The notes: generated by a model from the letters alone, not told the origin. A stretch of DNA of 64,000 nucleotides from [Flexibacter] sp. ATCC 35103 (GCF_001975985.1 NZ_MTQF01000011.1:115319-179318); one strand, 5' to 3'; shown: positions 53,652 to 63,544, counted from the stretch's first letter. Made by a program: numbers and translations.

Positions 53652-56279
53652 ATGGCTAAAAACTACATTAATTTCTTACAATTTGTATTGTTTTTTATTT
53701 TTTTATCGGTTTTACCTTCTCAAATGGCTGCACAATGTGCGGGAAATGACGGCATCAAAGTAATTTGTGATATTGAGAATTCTGCAAATCAAAACATATC
53801 GTTATTTTCTTTATTAGGAGGTACGCCAACACCCGGAGGGACATGGTCTGATGATAATAAATCCAGAGGATTAGATGTTTCTACCGGAATTTTAAACGGA
53901 CACCTTATCCGTAGCGGCGGAACTTATCAATATACTTATACCGCTCCTGCTGTTGCCGGATGTACAGATAATAAATCTACCGTTACACTTACTATAGGCG
54001 CATATCCGGGAGTCCCTGCTCCATTTGCCACAGTATGTAGTTCTGAAGATACTTTTAATCTTTTTACAGCATTTAACAGTACCGTAATGGGGCCACATTC
54101 AAACGGTAGCTGGAAAAATAGTTCAGGAGGATCTGTAGATGCAGTAATTCCAATTACAGGTATGCAAGGATCATTTGATTTTACTTATACAGTACCTGCA
54201 GTCCCTGCCTGTGAAACAATATCTCCATCTGTAACCGTAACCGTAACGATTTTTAAAGCACCGGAACCCGGAATAGCAACTGATTTAATCTTATGCGGAA
54301 GTACGGATTTAGGCGTTTATACCAATTTAGATCTTCATACTTTGCTTTCTGGAGAAGATATGGGAGGCGAGTGGAATGGTATAGGCTTAACTTCATTAAC
54401 AGATAATATTGTAAATCTTCAGGAAGTGTTTGATAATAATGGGCCCGGAGATTATATTTATACCTATACAGTTCGATCTTTTCCTGACAATAGAATTTGT
54501 CCGGATAAAACGGTACCTATAACTATTACGCTCGAAAAAAGACTTGATTTTACGGGAGCACGAATTGTAGTTTCTTCTGATATTTGCGAAGATAAGATTC
54601 CTACTGCCACATATTCAGCCACAATTACGCAAGGGCCAGCAGCGATTCCTGACGGAGAATATAAAGTGACATTTAGTGTATCCGGACCAAATGGAGGATC
54701 AGAAACTATCACAGCAAATTTTGTAAACGGTGTAATTGGTTTTCCTGTCAGTTCTTCTTATTTTAGGCAAGTAGGTACCTATATCGTAAATGTTACAAAA
54801 ATTGCTGCCACAACCGGTAAGCAAGCCTGTGTAAATATTATTAATAATCTGTCAGATGATTTAATAATTAATCCATTGCCTCACTTAGATGGTGCTGTAT
54901 TAACCGCACAAACAGTGTGTCAGAATAAAAGTTCAAGAGTTCAAATTTCAAATGCATCTCAATTAGCAAATGGTAATTATGACATTGTTTATAATGTAAC
55001 AGGTGATAATTTTGCCACAGGGCAAACTGCCAATATTCAGGTTACAGGAGGGAATTCGAGTTTTAACATTCCGGCAAGTATAAATAGAAATAGCGGCGCT
55101 GCCACAATAACTATTATTAAAATCACCAATACAGCTACAGGTTGTTCTAATGTTGCGAATACTCAGGGTAATTTAATTATCAATCCTTTGCCAAATGCAG
55201 CAACTGTAAGTATTCAGGTAAATAATTTTTGTATTAATGATCCTGTTTCCGCTGCCGTTTCCGGATTAGGAAATTTAACAGATGCGACACTTTCGTATAC
55301 ACTTTCAGATAGCAACTCTTCTACACTACAAACCATTAATTTACTGGTTACAAACGGAAATGCAAGTTTTGTAATTCCTGCAGGTTTATTACTAAATACG
55401 GGTTCTACAACTATTACAGCTACTAATTTGATAAACAATATCACTACTTGTGATGTTAATTTAACGAATGTTTCTGATGCCTTTTTAATAAATCCTATTC
55501 CTGCTGCACCATTTGCAGGCGATCAGGAGTTTTGTAAAGTTGAGCGGGCCTCAATAGCGAACTTAGTTCCACGCGGTTCTCAATACAAATGGTACAGTTC
55601 TGCAACATCTGTAACGGCTCTGGCAGATACTTATATTTTAAAGACAGAAAATTTGTATGTAAGAGAAACTTCTTCTTCAAATTGTACATCAGCTCCCACA
55701 ATGATTTCGGTTTTAGTAAACGATACACCGGCTCCAACTTTAAACCAGGATGGACAAAATTTTTGCGGTTTGGCAAATCCTACGATTGCTGATTTATCAA
55801 ATTCAACCAATGTGCCTTCAACGGTTGCCTGGTACGATGCTGAAAACAACGGAAATTTATTGGCTTCGACATCATTGCTTGTTCACAATGCGACGTATTA
55901 CGGATTCGATCTTTCGACTGTAACAGATTGTATTTCGGATACGAATCTGGAAGTTAAAGTTTCATTGATTGATTGTGATGTTTCGCAATATGACTTTTTT
56001 ATACCTGACGGATTTTCACCAAATGGAGACAATGTAAATGATACTTTCAGAATTCCTGATATTGAATATTTATACCCGGATTATACCATTGAAATTTTTA
56101 ACAGATATGGAAATGTAATGTTTAAAGGAAATGCCAATAAACCCAACTGGGACGGAAGAAATTCTGAATCGGCAGGTTTTGGAGATGCAATGGCGCCAAA
56201 TGGAGTCTATTTTTATATTGTCAATTTTAATAAAGACAATAGAAAAGCGCAACAAGGCCGACTTTACCTAAACAGATAA
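53652..56279 (+). CDS. T9SS-secreted modular adhesin-like protein with type B C-terminal domain
   Basis: An 875-residue secreted protein. After a signal peptide (FVLFFIFLSVLPSQMAAQ) come Ig-like modules in three sets: three with a GGTW/GSW/GGEW motif (about 27-296), three of about 100 residues each ending in LIINPLP or LINPIP (about 297-618), and two with WYSSAT/WYDAEN motifs (about 619-775). The end (about 783-875) is the gliding-motility-type C-terminal domain (PDGFSPNGDNVNDTF, IEIFNRYGNVMFKG, NGVYFYIVNF) that targets cargo to the type IX secretion system by the type B route. It probably forms a surface adhesin or filament. The following PorP/SprF gene is the expected partner. Confidence 0.92.
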   Translation: MAKNYINFLQFVLFFIFLSVLPSQMAAQCAGNDGIKVICDIENSANQNISLFSLLGGTPTPGGTWSDDNKSRGLDVSTGILNGHLIRSGGTYQYTYTAPAVAGCTDNKSTVTLTIGAYPGVPAPFATVCSSEDTFNLFTAFNSTVMGPHSNGSWKNSSGGSVDAVIPITGMQGSFDFTYTVPAVPACETISPSVTVTVTIFKAPEPGIATDLILCGSTDLGVYTNLDLHTLLSGEDMGGEWNGIGLTSLTDNIVNLQEVFDNNGPGDYIYTYTVRSFPDNRICPDKTVPITITLEKRLDFTGARIVVSSDICEDKIPTATYSATITQGPAAIPDGEYKVTFSVSGPNGGSETITANFVNGVIGFPVSSSYFRQVGTYIVNVTKIAATTGKQACVNIINNLSDDLIINPLPHLDGAVLTAQTVCQNKSSRVQISNASQLANGNYDIVYNVTGDNFATGQTANIQVTGGNSSFNIPASINRNSGAATITIIKITNTATGCSNVANTQGNLIINPLPNAATVSIQVNNFCINDPVSAAVSGLGNLTDATLSYTLSDSNSSTLQTINLLVTNGNASFVIPAGLLLNTGSTTITATNLINNITTCDVNLTNVSDAFLINPIPAAPFAGDQEFCKVERASIANLVPRGSQYKWYSSATSVTALADTYILKTENLYVRETSSSNCTSAPTMISVLVNDTPAPTLNQDGQNFCGLANPTIADLSNSTNVPSTVAWYDAENNGNLLASTSLLVHNATYYGFDLSTVTDCISDTNLEVKVSLIDCDVSQYDFFIPDGFSPNGDNVNDTFRIPDIEYLYPDYTIEIFNRYGNVMFKGNANKPNWDGRNSESAGFGDAMAPNGVYFYIVNFNKDNRKAQQGRLYLNR

Positions 56280-56311
56280 TTCCTTTTTATATTATTTAAT
56301 ATAATTTTCAA

Positions 56312-57247
56312 ATGAAAAAAATAATACTTTTTATATCTTTTCTCTTCTATATAACATCAGCCTCAGCGCAGCAAGATCCGGAATACACACATTATATGTA
56401 TAATATGAGTGTTGTAAATCCGGCGTATGCAACCGGAGTTCCTGCTATGCTAAATCTTGGAGGATTGTACAGAACACAATGGGTTGGAGCTATAGGAGCT
56501 CCAAAAACATTTACTTTTTTTGGACATACTGCCGTGACGGATAAAGTCGAAGTAGGCCTTTCATTAGTTTCTGATGATATTGGTGATGGCGCTAAAAAAG
56601 AAAATAACTTCTACGCTGATTTTGCCTATGTTTTGAACCTTGGAGGAAAAAACAAACTTTCGTTAGGATTAAAAGCGGGTTTTACTTCACTGCAAACCAA
56701 TTTTAACGGTTTTATTTTTGAGAGCGGAGATACCAGTACAGATTTGGCTTTCGCCGAAAATATAAACGTAACCAAACCCAACATTGGAGTAGGAGCCTAT
56801 TATTTTAGAGATAATTTTTATGTAGGATTGTCTGCTCCAAATTTATTGAGTTCAAAACATATCGAAGAAAAGTCAGGAATCAATGCTTACGGATCAGAGA
56901 ACATCCATACTTTTTTAACTGCCGGATATGTTTTTCAAATCAATGATATGGTCAAGTTAAAACCTGCTTTTATGTCAAAATATGTGAGCGGAGCGCCAAT
57001 TTCTGTAGACCTTACGGCAAATGTTTTGTATAACAATAAATTTGAACTTGGTGCTGCATACAGAATAAATGATGCTGTGAGTGCTTTAATGAATATAAGC
57101 GTTACGCCATCACTTAGAGTAGGGTATGCTTATGATCATACGCTTTCGAATATGGGTCAGTTTAATTCCGGAACACATGAAATTATGCTGCTTTTTAATT
57201 TAGATTTATTAGGAAAAGGATATGATAAATCACCAAGATTCTTCTAA
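56312..57247 (+). CDS. PorP/SprF-family outer-membrane protein
   Basis: A 311-residue protein with a signal peptide (KKIILFISFLFYITSASAQ), then QQDPEYTHYMYNMSVVNPAYATG, the PorP/SprF hallmark. Beta-strand-rich sequence continues to the C-terminus, with a predicted outer-membrane barrel. SprF-type proteins are needed for secretion and surface attachment of type B CTD proteins such as SprB. This gene follows a type B CTD gene by 32 bases and precedes an OmpA-family gene by one base, the standard arrangement. The start is ATG at 56312. Confidence 0.93.
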   Translation: MKKIILFISFLFYITSASAQQDPEYTHYMYNMSVVNPAYATGVPAMLNLGGLYRTQWVGAIGAPKTFTFFGHTAVTDKVEVGLSLVSDDIGDGAKKENNFYADFAYVLNLGGKNKLSLGLKAGFTSLQTNFNGFIFESGDTSTDLAFAENINVTKPNIGVGAYYFRDNFYVGLSAPNLLSSKHIEEKSGINAYGSENIHTFLTAGYVFQINDMVKLKPAFMSKYVSGAPISVDLTANVLYNNKFELGAAYRINDAVSALMNISVTPSLRVGYAYDHTLSNMGQFNSGTHEIMLLFNLDLLGKGYDKSPRFF

Positions 57248-57248
57248 A

Positions 57249-59429
57249 ATGAAAAATATGAAAAAACTACTCGTTATTATATTCGTATTTTCAATACAGT
57301 TTATAAATGCCCAAGATTTAGAATTGGCAAGAGCCAAGAGATTTTTTGATAAAACGTATTATAGTGAAGCAATTGTTCTTTATGAAAAGTTAGCCGAAAA
57401 AAAACCTTCGCAGGAAGTCATAAAAAATCTGGCCGATTCTTATTTCTATACCAATGATTTGATAAAAGCTCAACGTTATTACAGGCTTTTGATTCAGAAT
57501 TATAGTAATGATTTAGATCGAAATTATTATTTTAGATACGCACAGACTTTAAAAGCAAGTAATAGTTATGAAGATGCAAATGCTGCGCTAAAAGAATATT
57601 ATACAAAATCTGCAAATGCTGATGATATTGCCAGTTTCGAAAACAATATTAAAACTTTAGAAAATGTATCAGCAATTGGGCAACGATTCGATATTAAAAA
57701 TCTGGCGATAAACACGCCTAATTCTGAATTTGGAGCAGTACGATATAATGATAATTTGGTTTTTGCAGGAGTAAAACTAAAGCCGGGATTGTTTGATAAA
57801 AAGTTTAAATGGGACAATGAAACGTATTTGAATTTAGTAGAGATTCCATTAAAAAATATTAATACTGCAGATTCTACAGGACATTATTTTGCCAAAGAAT
57901 TAAAAACCGGAATGCATGAATCGAATGCTGTTTTTACAAAAGACGGAAAAACGATTTATTTCACGCGCAATAATTCTAAAAAAGGAACTAAAAAAACAGA
58001 CGACAAAAAAATCTCGAACCTACAAATTTTTAAGGCAGAACTGGTTGACGGAAAATGGACTAATATAACGTCACTTCCGTTTAATAGTGCTAATTATTCA
58101 GTAGAGCATCCCGCATTAAGTGCAGATGAGAAAGTTTTGTATTTTGCCTCTGATATGCCGGGAACATTCGGTTCATTTGATATTTATTCTGTAAATATTA
58201 ATAAAGGAGCTTTTGATACACCAAAAAATTTGGGTCCCAGTATTAATACAGATAAAAGAGAACAATTTCCTTTTGTTTCAGGAGATAACAAACTTTATTT
58301 CTCTTCAGATGGACATTTAGGCTACGGATCGCTGGATGTTTTTGTTTCGGATATTAACGGGAATGAATATACAAAACCGGTAAATGTTGGTTTGCCGCTA
58401 AACTCAAATCTTGATGATTTCTCTTTTAATATAGATTCAGATACTAAAGAAGGTTTTTTTGCATCGAATAGAGAAGGCGGAAAAGGGAGTGATGATATTT
58501 ATTGGTTTAAAGAAATCAAAGAACTAATTGTAGAAGATTGCAAGCAGTTTATTGCGGGAACAATTACAGATGTTGATACTAAACTAGCTTTAGAAAATGC
58601 AATTGTAACATTGCAGGATTCAGATCAAAAAACTTTGAATACCGTGACAACAAGTGCAGATGGGAAATTCAGTTTTACAGTTCCTTGCGAAAGTTCGTTT
58701 ACAGTTTTAGCCTCAAAAGAAAAATATACGAGCGAATCACGATCCTTATCTTCAGGAAAAACCAGAAATGCCAGCAATGATGCTTCAATGGCATTAAAAT
58801 CCCTGGAAGTTATAAAACAAGAAGAACAGCAAATTGCTGAAACGAAAAAGAAAGAAGAAGAAATTGAAATAACCCGCAAAAAAGAAAGAGAAGCTCTCGC
58901 AGTTATTGCCTTAAAAGAAGCGCAGAAAAAAGCGAAAGCAGATCAAATTGTGGCGGCAGAAATCAAGAAGAAAGAAAAAGCAGCCGAAATTGCTGCTACG
59001 GAAGTGAAGAAAAATGAAAAAATAAAAAAGATATTAACGGATGAAAAAGATGTTATTAGAGATAAAGACAGACTTATTATCAAAACAGATCCTATTTATT
59101 TTGACTATAATATGTGGTACATCCGTAGAGAATCTAAAGTTGTTTTAGGACGTGTTGTAGAACTAATGAAAAAGTATCCGGATATGGTTATCGAAATTGG
59201 TTCTCATACAGATTCAAGGGGAAATGCAAAATTTAATGAGGATTTATCTCAAAAAAGAGCCAACTCGACCAGAGAATTTGTAATCCAATCCGGAATTAAT
59301 GCAAAAAGAGTTCAGGCAAAAGGATACGGAGAATCAGTGCCTATTATAAAATGTAAAACCGATGAAGCTTGTTCAGAAGAAGAACACGAATTAAACAGAA
59401 GATCTGAATTTGTAATTAAGAATCTATAA
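57249..59429 (+). CDS. OmpA-family protein with TPR and PD40-like repeats
   Basis: A protein of about 726 residues. Order: signal peptide (KKLLVIIFVFSIQFINAQ), TPR-like helices (about 20-120), PD40/WD40-like beta-propeller segments (AVFTKDGKTIYFTRNN; HPALSADEKVLYFASDMPG; FPFVSGDNKLYFSSDGHLG), a carboxypeptidase-regulatory-like domain (about 435-510), a Lys/Glu-rich coiled-coil linker (about 515-600), and a C-terminal OmpA peptidoglycan-binding domain (IEIGSHTDSRGNAKFNEDLSQKRA). It probably anchors the SprF/CTD module to the cell wall. The frame opens at 57222 inside the PorP gene, but ATG 57249, one base after that stop codon, is the better start. A strong terminator follows. Confidence 0.92.
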   Translation: MKNMKKLLVIIFVFSIQFINAQDLELARAKRFFDKTYYSEAIVLYEKLAEKKPSQEVIKNLADSYFYTNDLIKAQRYYRLLIQNYSNDLDRNYYFRYAQTLKASNSYEDANAALKEYYTKSANADDIASFENNIKTLENVSAIGQRFDIKNLAINTPNSEFGAVRYNDNLVFAGVKLKPGLFDKKFKWDNETYLNLVEIPLKNINTADSTGHYFAKELKTGMHESNAVFTKDGKTIYFTRNNSKKGTKKTDDKKISNLQIFKAELVDGKWTNITSLPFNSANYSVEHPALSADEKVLYFASDMPGTFGSFDIYSVNINKGAFDTPKNLGPSINTDKREQFPFVSGDNKLYFSSDGHLGYGSLDVFVSDINGNEYTKPVNVGLPLNSNLDDFSFNIDSDTKEGFFASNREGGKGSDDIYWFKEIKELIVEDCKQFIAGTITDVDTKLALENAIVTLQDSDQKTLNTVTTSADGKFSFTVPCESSFTVLASKEKYTSESRSLSSGKTRNASNDASMALKSLEVIKQEEQQIAETKKKEEEIEITRKKEREALAVIALKEAQKKAKADQIVAAEIKKKEKAAEIAATEVKKNEKIKKILTDEKDVIRDKDRLIIKTDPIYFDYNMWYIRRESKVVLGRVVELMKKYPDMVIEIGSHTDSRGNAKFNEDLSQKRANSTREFVIQSGINAKRVQAKGYGESVPIIKCKTDEACSEEEHELNRRSEFVIKNL

Positions 59430-59452
59430 ACTTCGTTTCCATAAAGTAAGAT

Positions 59453-59493
59453 AACCTAATAGTCCCGAAGCCTTGGGACTGTTAGGTTTTTTT
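59453..59493 (+). terminator. Intrinsic terminator of the T9SS adhesin module
   Basis: A 14-bp stem (59453-59466 with 59475-59488, one G-T pair), 8-base loop, followed by T-rich sequence. Confidence 0.88.
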
Positions 59494-59574
59494 AATTTTA
59501 ATTCAGAAGCTTTTTTTTAGCTTCTTTTTTATTTAACTTTATAAGATAACAATCAATCTAAAAAAATAATAATT

Positions 59575-60045
59575 ATGAGAAATCTGGTTATATCGTGTTT
59601 GCTTTTGTCTTTCGTTGGACTCCAAAGCTGTAAAAAGAATGAGGAACAAAAAAAAGTTGTCGATCCGGAAGCTGAAAAGCCTGTAAGTACGCAATGTTAT
59701 AAAGCAGTATATGAAAAAGACACTCTCGATTTAACATTAAATACCCTGAAAAATGGTAAAATTGCCGGGAACATGGTAATGAAAGTCGCTAGCGCAACAG
59801 AAAGAACCGGTGATGTTACAGGAGAATTTCGTGGCGATACTTTGTTTGTAGATTATACTTTTGTAGAAATAACAAATAAAAATAAAACATTCAAAAATCC
59901 AATGGCATTTTTAAAACGAGACAATCAACTTATTTTAGGAAACGGAACTATGCAAACTACAATGGGAGTAACATATTTGGTAAAGGATAAACCAATTGAT
60001 TTTGATCGTGTAAAATATAAATTCTCAACTTCAGAATGTAAATAA
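59575..60045 (+). CDS. Small lipoprotein of unknown function
   Basis: A 156-residue predicted lipoprotein. The hydrophobic N-terminus ends in a lipobox-like GLQSC with Cys19, followed by charged residues. The mature part has Thr/Asn-rich beta-strand segments (GEFRGDTLFVDYTFVEI, NPMAFLKRDNQLILGNG), ending in SECK. It resembles small Bacteroidetes lipoproteins with a lipocalin-like or DUF4488-like barrel, but no family can be named. The start is ATG at 59575. A terminator precedes it and another follows it, so it is monocistronic. Confidence 0.75.
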   Translation: MRNLVISCLLLSFVGLQSCKKNEEQKKVVDPEAEKPVSTQCYKAVYEKDTLDLTLNTLKNGKIAGNMVMKVASATERTGDVTGEFRGDTLFVDYTFVEITNKNKTFKNPMAFLKRDNQLILGNGTMQTTMGVTYLVKDKPIDFDRVKYKFSTSECK

Positions 60046-60052
60046 GATATTC

Positions 60053-60090
60053 AAACCCGACAGGTTTTAAAAACCTGTCGGGTTTAATTC
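60053..60090 (+). terminator. Intrinsic terminator of the small lipoprotein gene
   Basis: A perfect 15-bp stem (60053-60067 with 60071-60085, core ACCCGACAGG), 3-base nominal loop, followed by a short T-run. Confidence 0.85.
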
Positions 60091-60105
60091 CCAATAAGAG
60101 AAATA

Positions 60106-60140
60106 AAAAAAAGCCGTTCCTTGAATAAGAAACGGCTTTT
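60106..60140 (-). terminator. Intrinsic terminator of the DUF1573 gene
   Basis: A stem of about 10 bp with core AAGCCGTT/AACGGCTT (one internal mismatch further in), with A-run on the plus strand, so U-run on the minus-strand transcript. Confidence 0.82.
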
Positions 60141-60163
60141 ACTATTTTAAGATTTTGTTTTTA

Positions 60164-60544
60164 TTATAAAACTTCCCCTTTAATTTTAAGGGCAACTCTA
60201 CCGTCAGGATAGTTTACAGCATTAGTTTCAACTGTAATTGTTTTACGAATTGGTCCGGCAGTCATGTTGTATTTTACATCAATTTTACCTTTTTTACCAG
60301 GCATAACTGCTGCTGCGGGTTTTGTAACTACTATAGAACTTACAGTAGATTCTGCGCCTGTTATTAAAAGAGGGGCATCTCCGGTATTTGTAAATTCAAA
60401 AGAGCGGACTCCATTGTCACTTTTCGAAATTTTTCCATAATCAATCGTATTGTCTTGGGCTGCAAATTCAATTTTTGGGCCATTTTGTGCATAACCTATT
60501 GCGCTAAACAATACGACAGCAATAAAAGAGGCTACATTTTTCAT
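60164..60544 (-). CDS. DUF1573-family secreted protein
   Basis: A 126-residue secreted protein with signal peptide (KNVASFIAVVLFSAIGYAQ) and a single immunoglobulin/MSP-like domain. TIDYGKI and FEFTNTGDAPLLITGAEST are the DUF1573 core. In most family members the next residues form a Cys-containing CGCT-type segment; here they are VSSIVVTKP, and the mature protein has no Cys. Function is unknown for the family. The start is ATG at 60544. The promoter at 60571-60600 is plausible. Confidence 0.88.
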   Translation of the reverse strand: MKNVASFIAVVLFSAIGYAQNGPKIEFAAQDNTIDYGKISKSDNGVRSFEFTNTGDAPLLITGAESTVSSIVVTKPAAAVMPGKKGKIDVKYNMTAGPIRKTITVETNAVNYPDGRVALKIKGEVL

Positions 60545-60570
60545 TTTGAAATTGTTTTTAAAGTTGTAAG

Positions 60571-60600
60571 TAAATATACATTCTTTTAATTAACACACAA
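60571..60600 (-). promoter_or_regulatory. Promoter for the DUF1573 gene
   Basis: On the minus strand, TTG (60600-60598) and TATATTTA (60578-60571), separated by 19 bases; one mismatch to TAnnTTTG. The leader is about 20 bases. Confidence 0.5.
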
Positions 60601-60636
60601 ATTATTAATTCGCTTTTTATAGTGTACTTAATTATT

Positions 60637-60644
60637 TACTTTTG
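60637..60644 (+). promoter_or_regulatory. Possible -7 motif upstream of valS
   Basis: TACTTTTG fits TAnnTTTG on the plus strand, but it is about 180 bases from valS and no TTG lies at the usual spacing. Confidence 0.3.
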
Positions 60645-60682
60645 CTGTCAGTTATAATTACAAAAATTGAACCAAAGTTTTT

Positions 60683-60810
60683 ATGGTTTATTTGTTTAAC
60701 TGTTTAACCGGTTAATTGATTTATATAATTGTGGTATTAAAAACCATCAAAAACAAATCAACGATTAAACAATTTTACCAGTAACCAAATCAACTAATTA
60801 ACGATAAAAC
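60683..60810. repeat. TTTAATTG-family repeat region upstream of valS
   Basis: Plus-strand motifs of the TTTGTTTAAC type (60691-60720) are followed by the complementary form (60751-60774, AAACAAATCAACGATTAAAC) and a further partial copy (60786-60810). The same sequence family occurs around 49453-49975 and 42034-42079. Confidence 0.55.
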
Positions 60811-60822
60811 AAACCTATTTAA

Positions 60823-63459
60823 ATGACAATTCCAGCACAATTTGACGCTAAGACGATTGAGAATAAATGGTATGATTACTGGATGAAAAACAACTATTTT
60901 CATTCTGAACCAGATCATAGAACGCCGTATACTATAGTAATTCCGCCTCCAAACGTCACTGGTGTCTTGCACATGGGACATATGTTAAATAATACAATTC
61001 AGGATGTTTTAATTCGTAGAGCACGCCTTAAAGGGTTCAATGCCTGCTGGGTTCCGGGAACGGATCACGCCTCTATTGCAACTGAAGCAAAGGTTGTAGC
61101 AAAATTAAAAGCTGAAGGAATCAATAAAAACGATCTATCTCGTGAAGAATTTTTAGCACACGCCTGGGAATGGACACATAAATATGGTGGAACAATTTTG
61201 GAGCAACTTAAAAAATTAGGTGCTTCATGCGATTGGGAGCGTACTAAATTTACTATGGATCCGGACATGTCGGCAGCTGTAATCAAATCATTTGTAGATT
61301 TATACAATAAAGGATTAATCTACAGAGGTTACCGAATGGTAAACTGGGATCCTGAAGCTAAAACAACGCTTTCTGATGAGGAAGTTATTTATGAAGAGCA
61401 ACAAGGAAAATTATTTTTCTTAAAATATAAAATTGAAGGTTCAGAAGATTTTCTGACGATTGCAACCACACGTCCTGAAACTATCTTTGGAGATACTGCA
61501 ATTTGTATTAACCCAAATGATGAACGTTTTACACATTTAAAAGGAAAGAAAGCGATTGTTCCTATTTGTGGTCGTGTAATTCCAATTATCGAAGATGAAT
61601 ATGTAGATGTAGAATTTGGAACAGGATGTTTAAAAGTAACTCCTGCTCACGATATGAACGATAAAACGCTTGGAGAGAAACACAATCTTGAAATCGTTGA
61701 TATTTTTAATGAAGATGCTACATTAAACAGTTTCGGATTACAATATCAGGGAAAAGACCGTTTTGTGGTTCGTACCGAAATTGCAAAAGAATTAGAAGAA
61801 ATTGGAGCTTTGGCAAAAACCGAAATCCATTTGAATAAAGTAGGAACATCTGAAAGAACCAAAGCGGTAATCGAACCAAGATTATCAGATCAATGGTTTT
61901 TAAAGATGGAAGAATTAGTAAAACCGGCAATTAATTCAGTTTTAGTTGACGGAGATATAAAATTGCACCCAAAACGTTTCGAGAACACTTACGCACATTG
62001 GTTGAACAATATTCGCGACTGGAATATTTCTCGCCAATTATGGTGGGGACACAGAATTCCTGCTTTTTATTACGGAGACGGAAAAGAAGATTTTGTTGTA
62101 GCTGAAAACATCGAAGATGCTTTAAAGTTAGCACAAGAAAGAACTTCAAACTTCAAACTTGAAACAAAAGATTTGAGACAAGATGTTGATGCATTAGATA
62201 CCTGGTTTTCGGCTTGGTTATGGCCAATGTCAGTTTTTGATGGAATTGTGAATCCTGAAAATGAAGATTTTAAATATTATTATCCAACAAATGACTTGGT
62301 TACAGGTCCGGATATTTTATTTTTCTGGGTTGCCAGAATGATTATTGCAGGTTATGAATATACAGGTAAAAAACCATTTACAAATGTATATCTAACAGGT
62401 TTAGTGCGTGATAAACAACGCCGTAAAATGTCTAAATCACTAGGAAATTCTCCTGACCCTTTAGACCTGATCGAAAAATTTGGTGCTGATGGTGTTCGTG
62501 TAGGATTGCTTTTAAGCGCTTCTGCAGGAAACGATATTATGTTTGATGAAGAATTATGCCTGCAAGGAAAATCATTTACAAATAAAATATGGAATGCCTT
62601 TAAATTGATCAAAGGCTGGGAAGTTTCTGAAACAATCCCACAACCGGAATCATCAAAAGTAGCAATCGAATGGTACGAAGCGAAGTTGCAGCAAACCTTG
62701 GTTGACATTGAAGATAATTTCGAAAAGTACAGAATTTCTGATTCATTAATGGCGATCTACAAATTGGTTTGGGATGATTTCTGTTCTTGGTTTTTAGAAA
62801 TGATTAAACCGGCGTATCAGCAACCAATTGATAAAGTAACCTTCGATAAAGCAATCGAAATGCTGGAAAGTAACTTAAAATTACTTCACCCGTTTATGCC
62901 TTTCTTAACAGAGGAAATTTGGCATTTAATTGCAGACAGAACTCCAGAGGAAGCATTAATTGTTTCAACCTGGCCAGAATTAAAACCTTTCAATGCCAGT
63001 TTAATTTCTGATTTTGAAAGTACAATTGAAGTAATTTCAGGAATTAGAACGATCAGAAAAGATAAAAACATTCCGTTTAAGGATGCGATCGAATTAAAAG
63101 CAATCAACAGCGAGAATATTTCTGTTTATTTTGATACAATCGTAACGAAATTAGGTAACATTTCAGCTTTCGAATATGTTTCGGCAAAAGTAGACGGAGC
63201 GTTATCTTTCCGTGTAAAATCAAATGAATATTTCATTCCAATTTCAGGAGGAAATATTGATATTGAAGCAGAAGTTGCAAAGCTGACTGCAGAGTTAGTT
63301 TACATGCAAGGTTTCTTAAAATCAGTTCAGGCAAAATTATCAAACGAGAAATTCGTTACCGGAGCACCAGAGAAAGTGCTGGCTAACGAAAAACAAAAAG
63401 AAGCGGATGCTTTAGCAAAAATTGCTACAATCGAGCAAAGTATCGCTGGTTTGAAATAA
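60823..63459 (+). CDS. valS: Valyl-tRNA synthetase
   Basis: An 878-residue class I synthetase. It has the HIGH motif in PPPNVTGVLHMGHMLNNTI near residue 50, a CP1 editing domain (TTRPETIFGDTAICI, GTGCLKVTPAHDMND), KMSKS within RRKMSKSLGNSPDPLD near 530, an anticodon-binding helical domain (FMPFLTEEIWHL), and the C-terminal coiled-coil arm typical of ValRS (IDIEAEVAKLTAELVYMQGFL). The length fits bacterial ValRS. The start is ATG at 60823, after an AT-rich repeat region. A strong terminator follows the stop codon. Confidence 0.97.
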   Translation: MTIPAQFDAKTIENKWYDYWMKNNYFHSEPDHRTPYTIVIPPPNVTGVLHMGHMLNNTIQDVLIRRARLKGFNACWVPGTDHASIATEAKVVAKLKAEGINKNDLSREEFLAHAWEWTHKYGGTILEQLKKLGASCDWERTKFTMDPDMSAAVIKSFVDLYNKGLIYRGYRMVNWDPEAKTTLSDEEVIYEEQQGKLFFLKYKIEGSEDFLTIATTRPETIFGDTAICINPNDERFTHLKGKKAIVPICGRVIPIIEDEYVDVEFGTGCLKVTPAHDMNDKTLGEKHNLEIVDIFNEDATLNSFGLQYQGKDRFVVRTEIAKELEEIGALAKTEIHLNKVGTSERTKAVIEPRLSDQWFLKMEELVKPAINSVLVDGDIKLHPKRFENTYAHWLNNIRDWNISRQLWWGHRIPAFYYGDGKEDFVVAENIEDALKLAQERTSNFKLETKDLRQDVDALDTWFSAWLWPMSVFDGIVNPENEDFKYYYPTNDLVTGPDILFFWVARMIIAGYEYTGKKPFTNVYLTGLVRDKQRRKMSKSLGNSPDPLDLIEKFGADGVRVGLLLSASAGNDIMFDEELCLQGKSFTNKIWNAFKLIKGWEVSETIPQPESSKVAIEWYEAKLQQTLVDIEDNFEKYRISDSLMAIYKLVWDDFCSWFLEMIKPAYQQPIDKVTFDKAIEMLESNLKLLHPFMPFLTEEIWHLIADRTPEEALIVSTWPELKPFNASLISDFESTIEVISGIRTIRKDKNIPFKDAIELKAINSENISVYFDTIVTKLGNISAFEYVSAKVDGALSFRVKSNEYFIPISGGNIDIEAEVAKLTAELVYMQGFLKSVQAKLSNEKFVTGAPEKVLANEKQKEADALAKIATIEQSIAGLK

Positions 63460-63484
63460 GAATTAGATTTTTTCTTAAAATATA

Positions 63485-63525
63485 AAATCCCAATGCTGAA
63501 GAATTTCAGTATTGGGATTTTTTAA
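63485..63525 (+). terminator. Intrinsic terminator of valS
   Basis: A 16-bp stem (63485-63500 with 63505-63520, one G-T pair), 4-base loop, then a T-run. It also faces the convergent gene ending at 63545. Confidence 0.9.
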
Positions 63526-63544
63526 TTTTTATGATATAAAAAAA

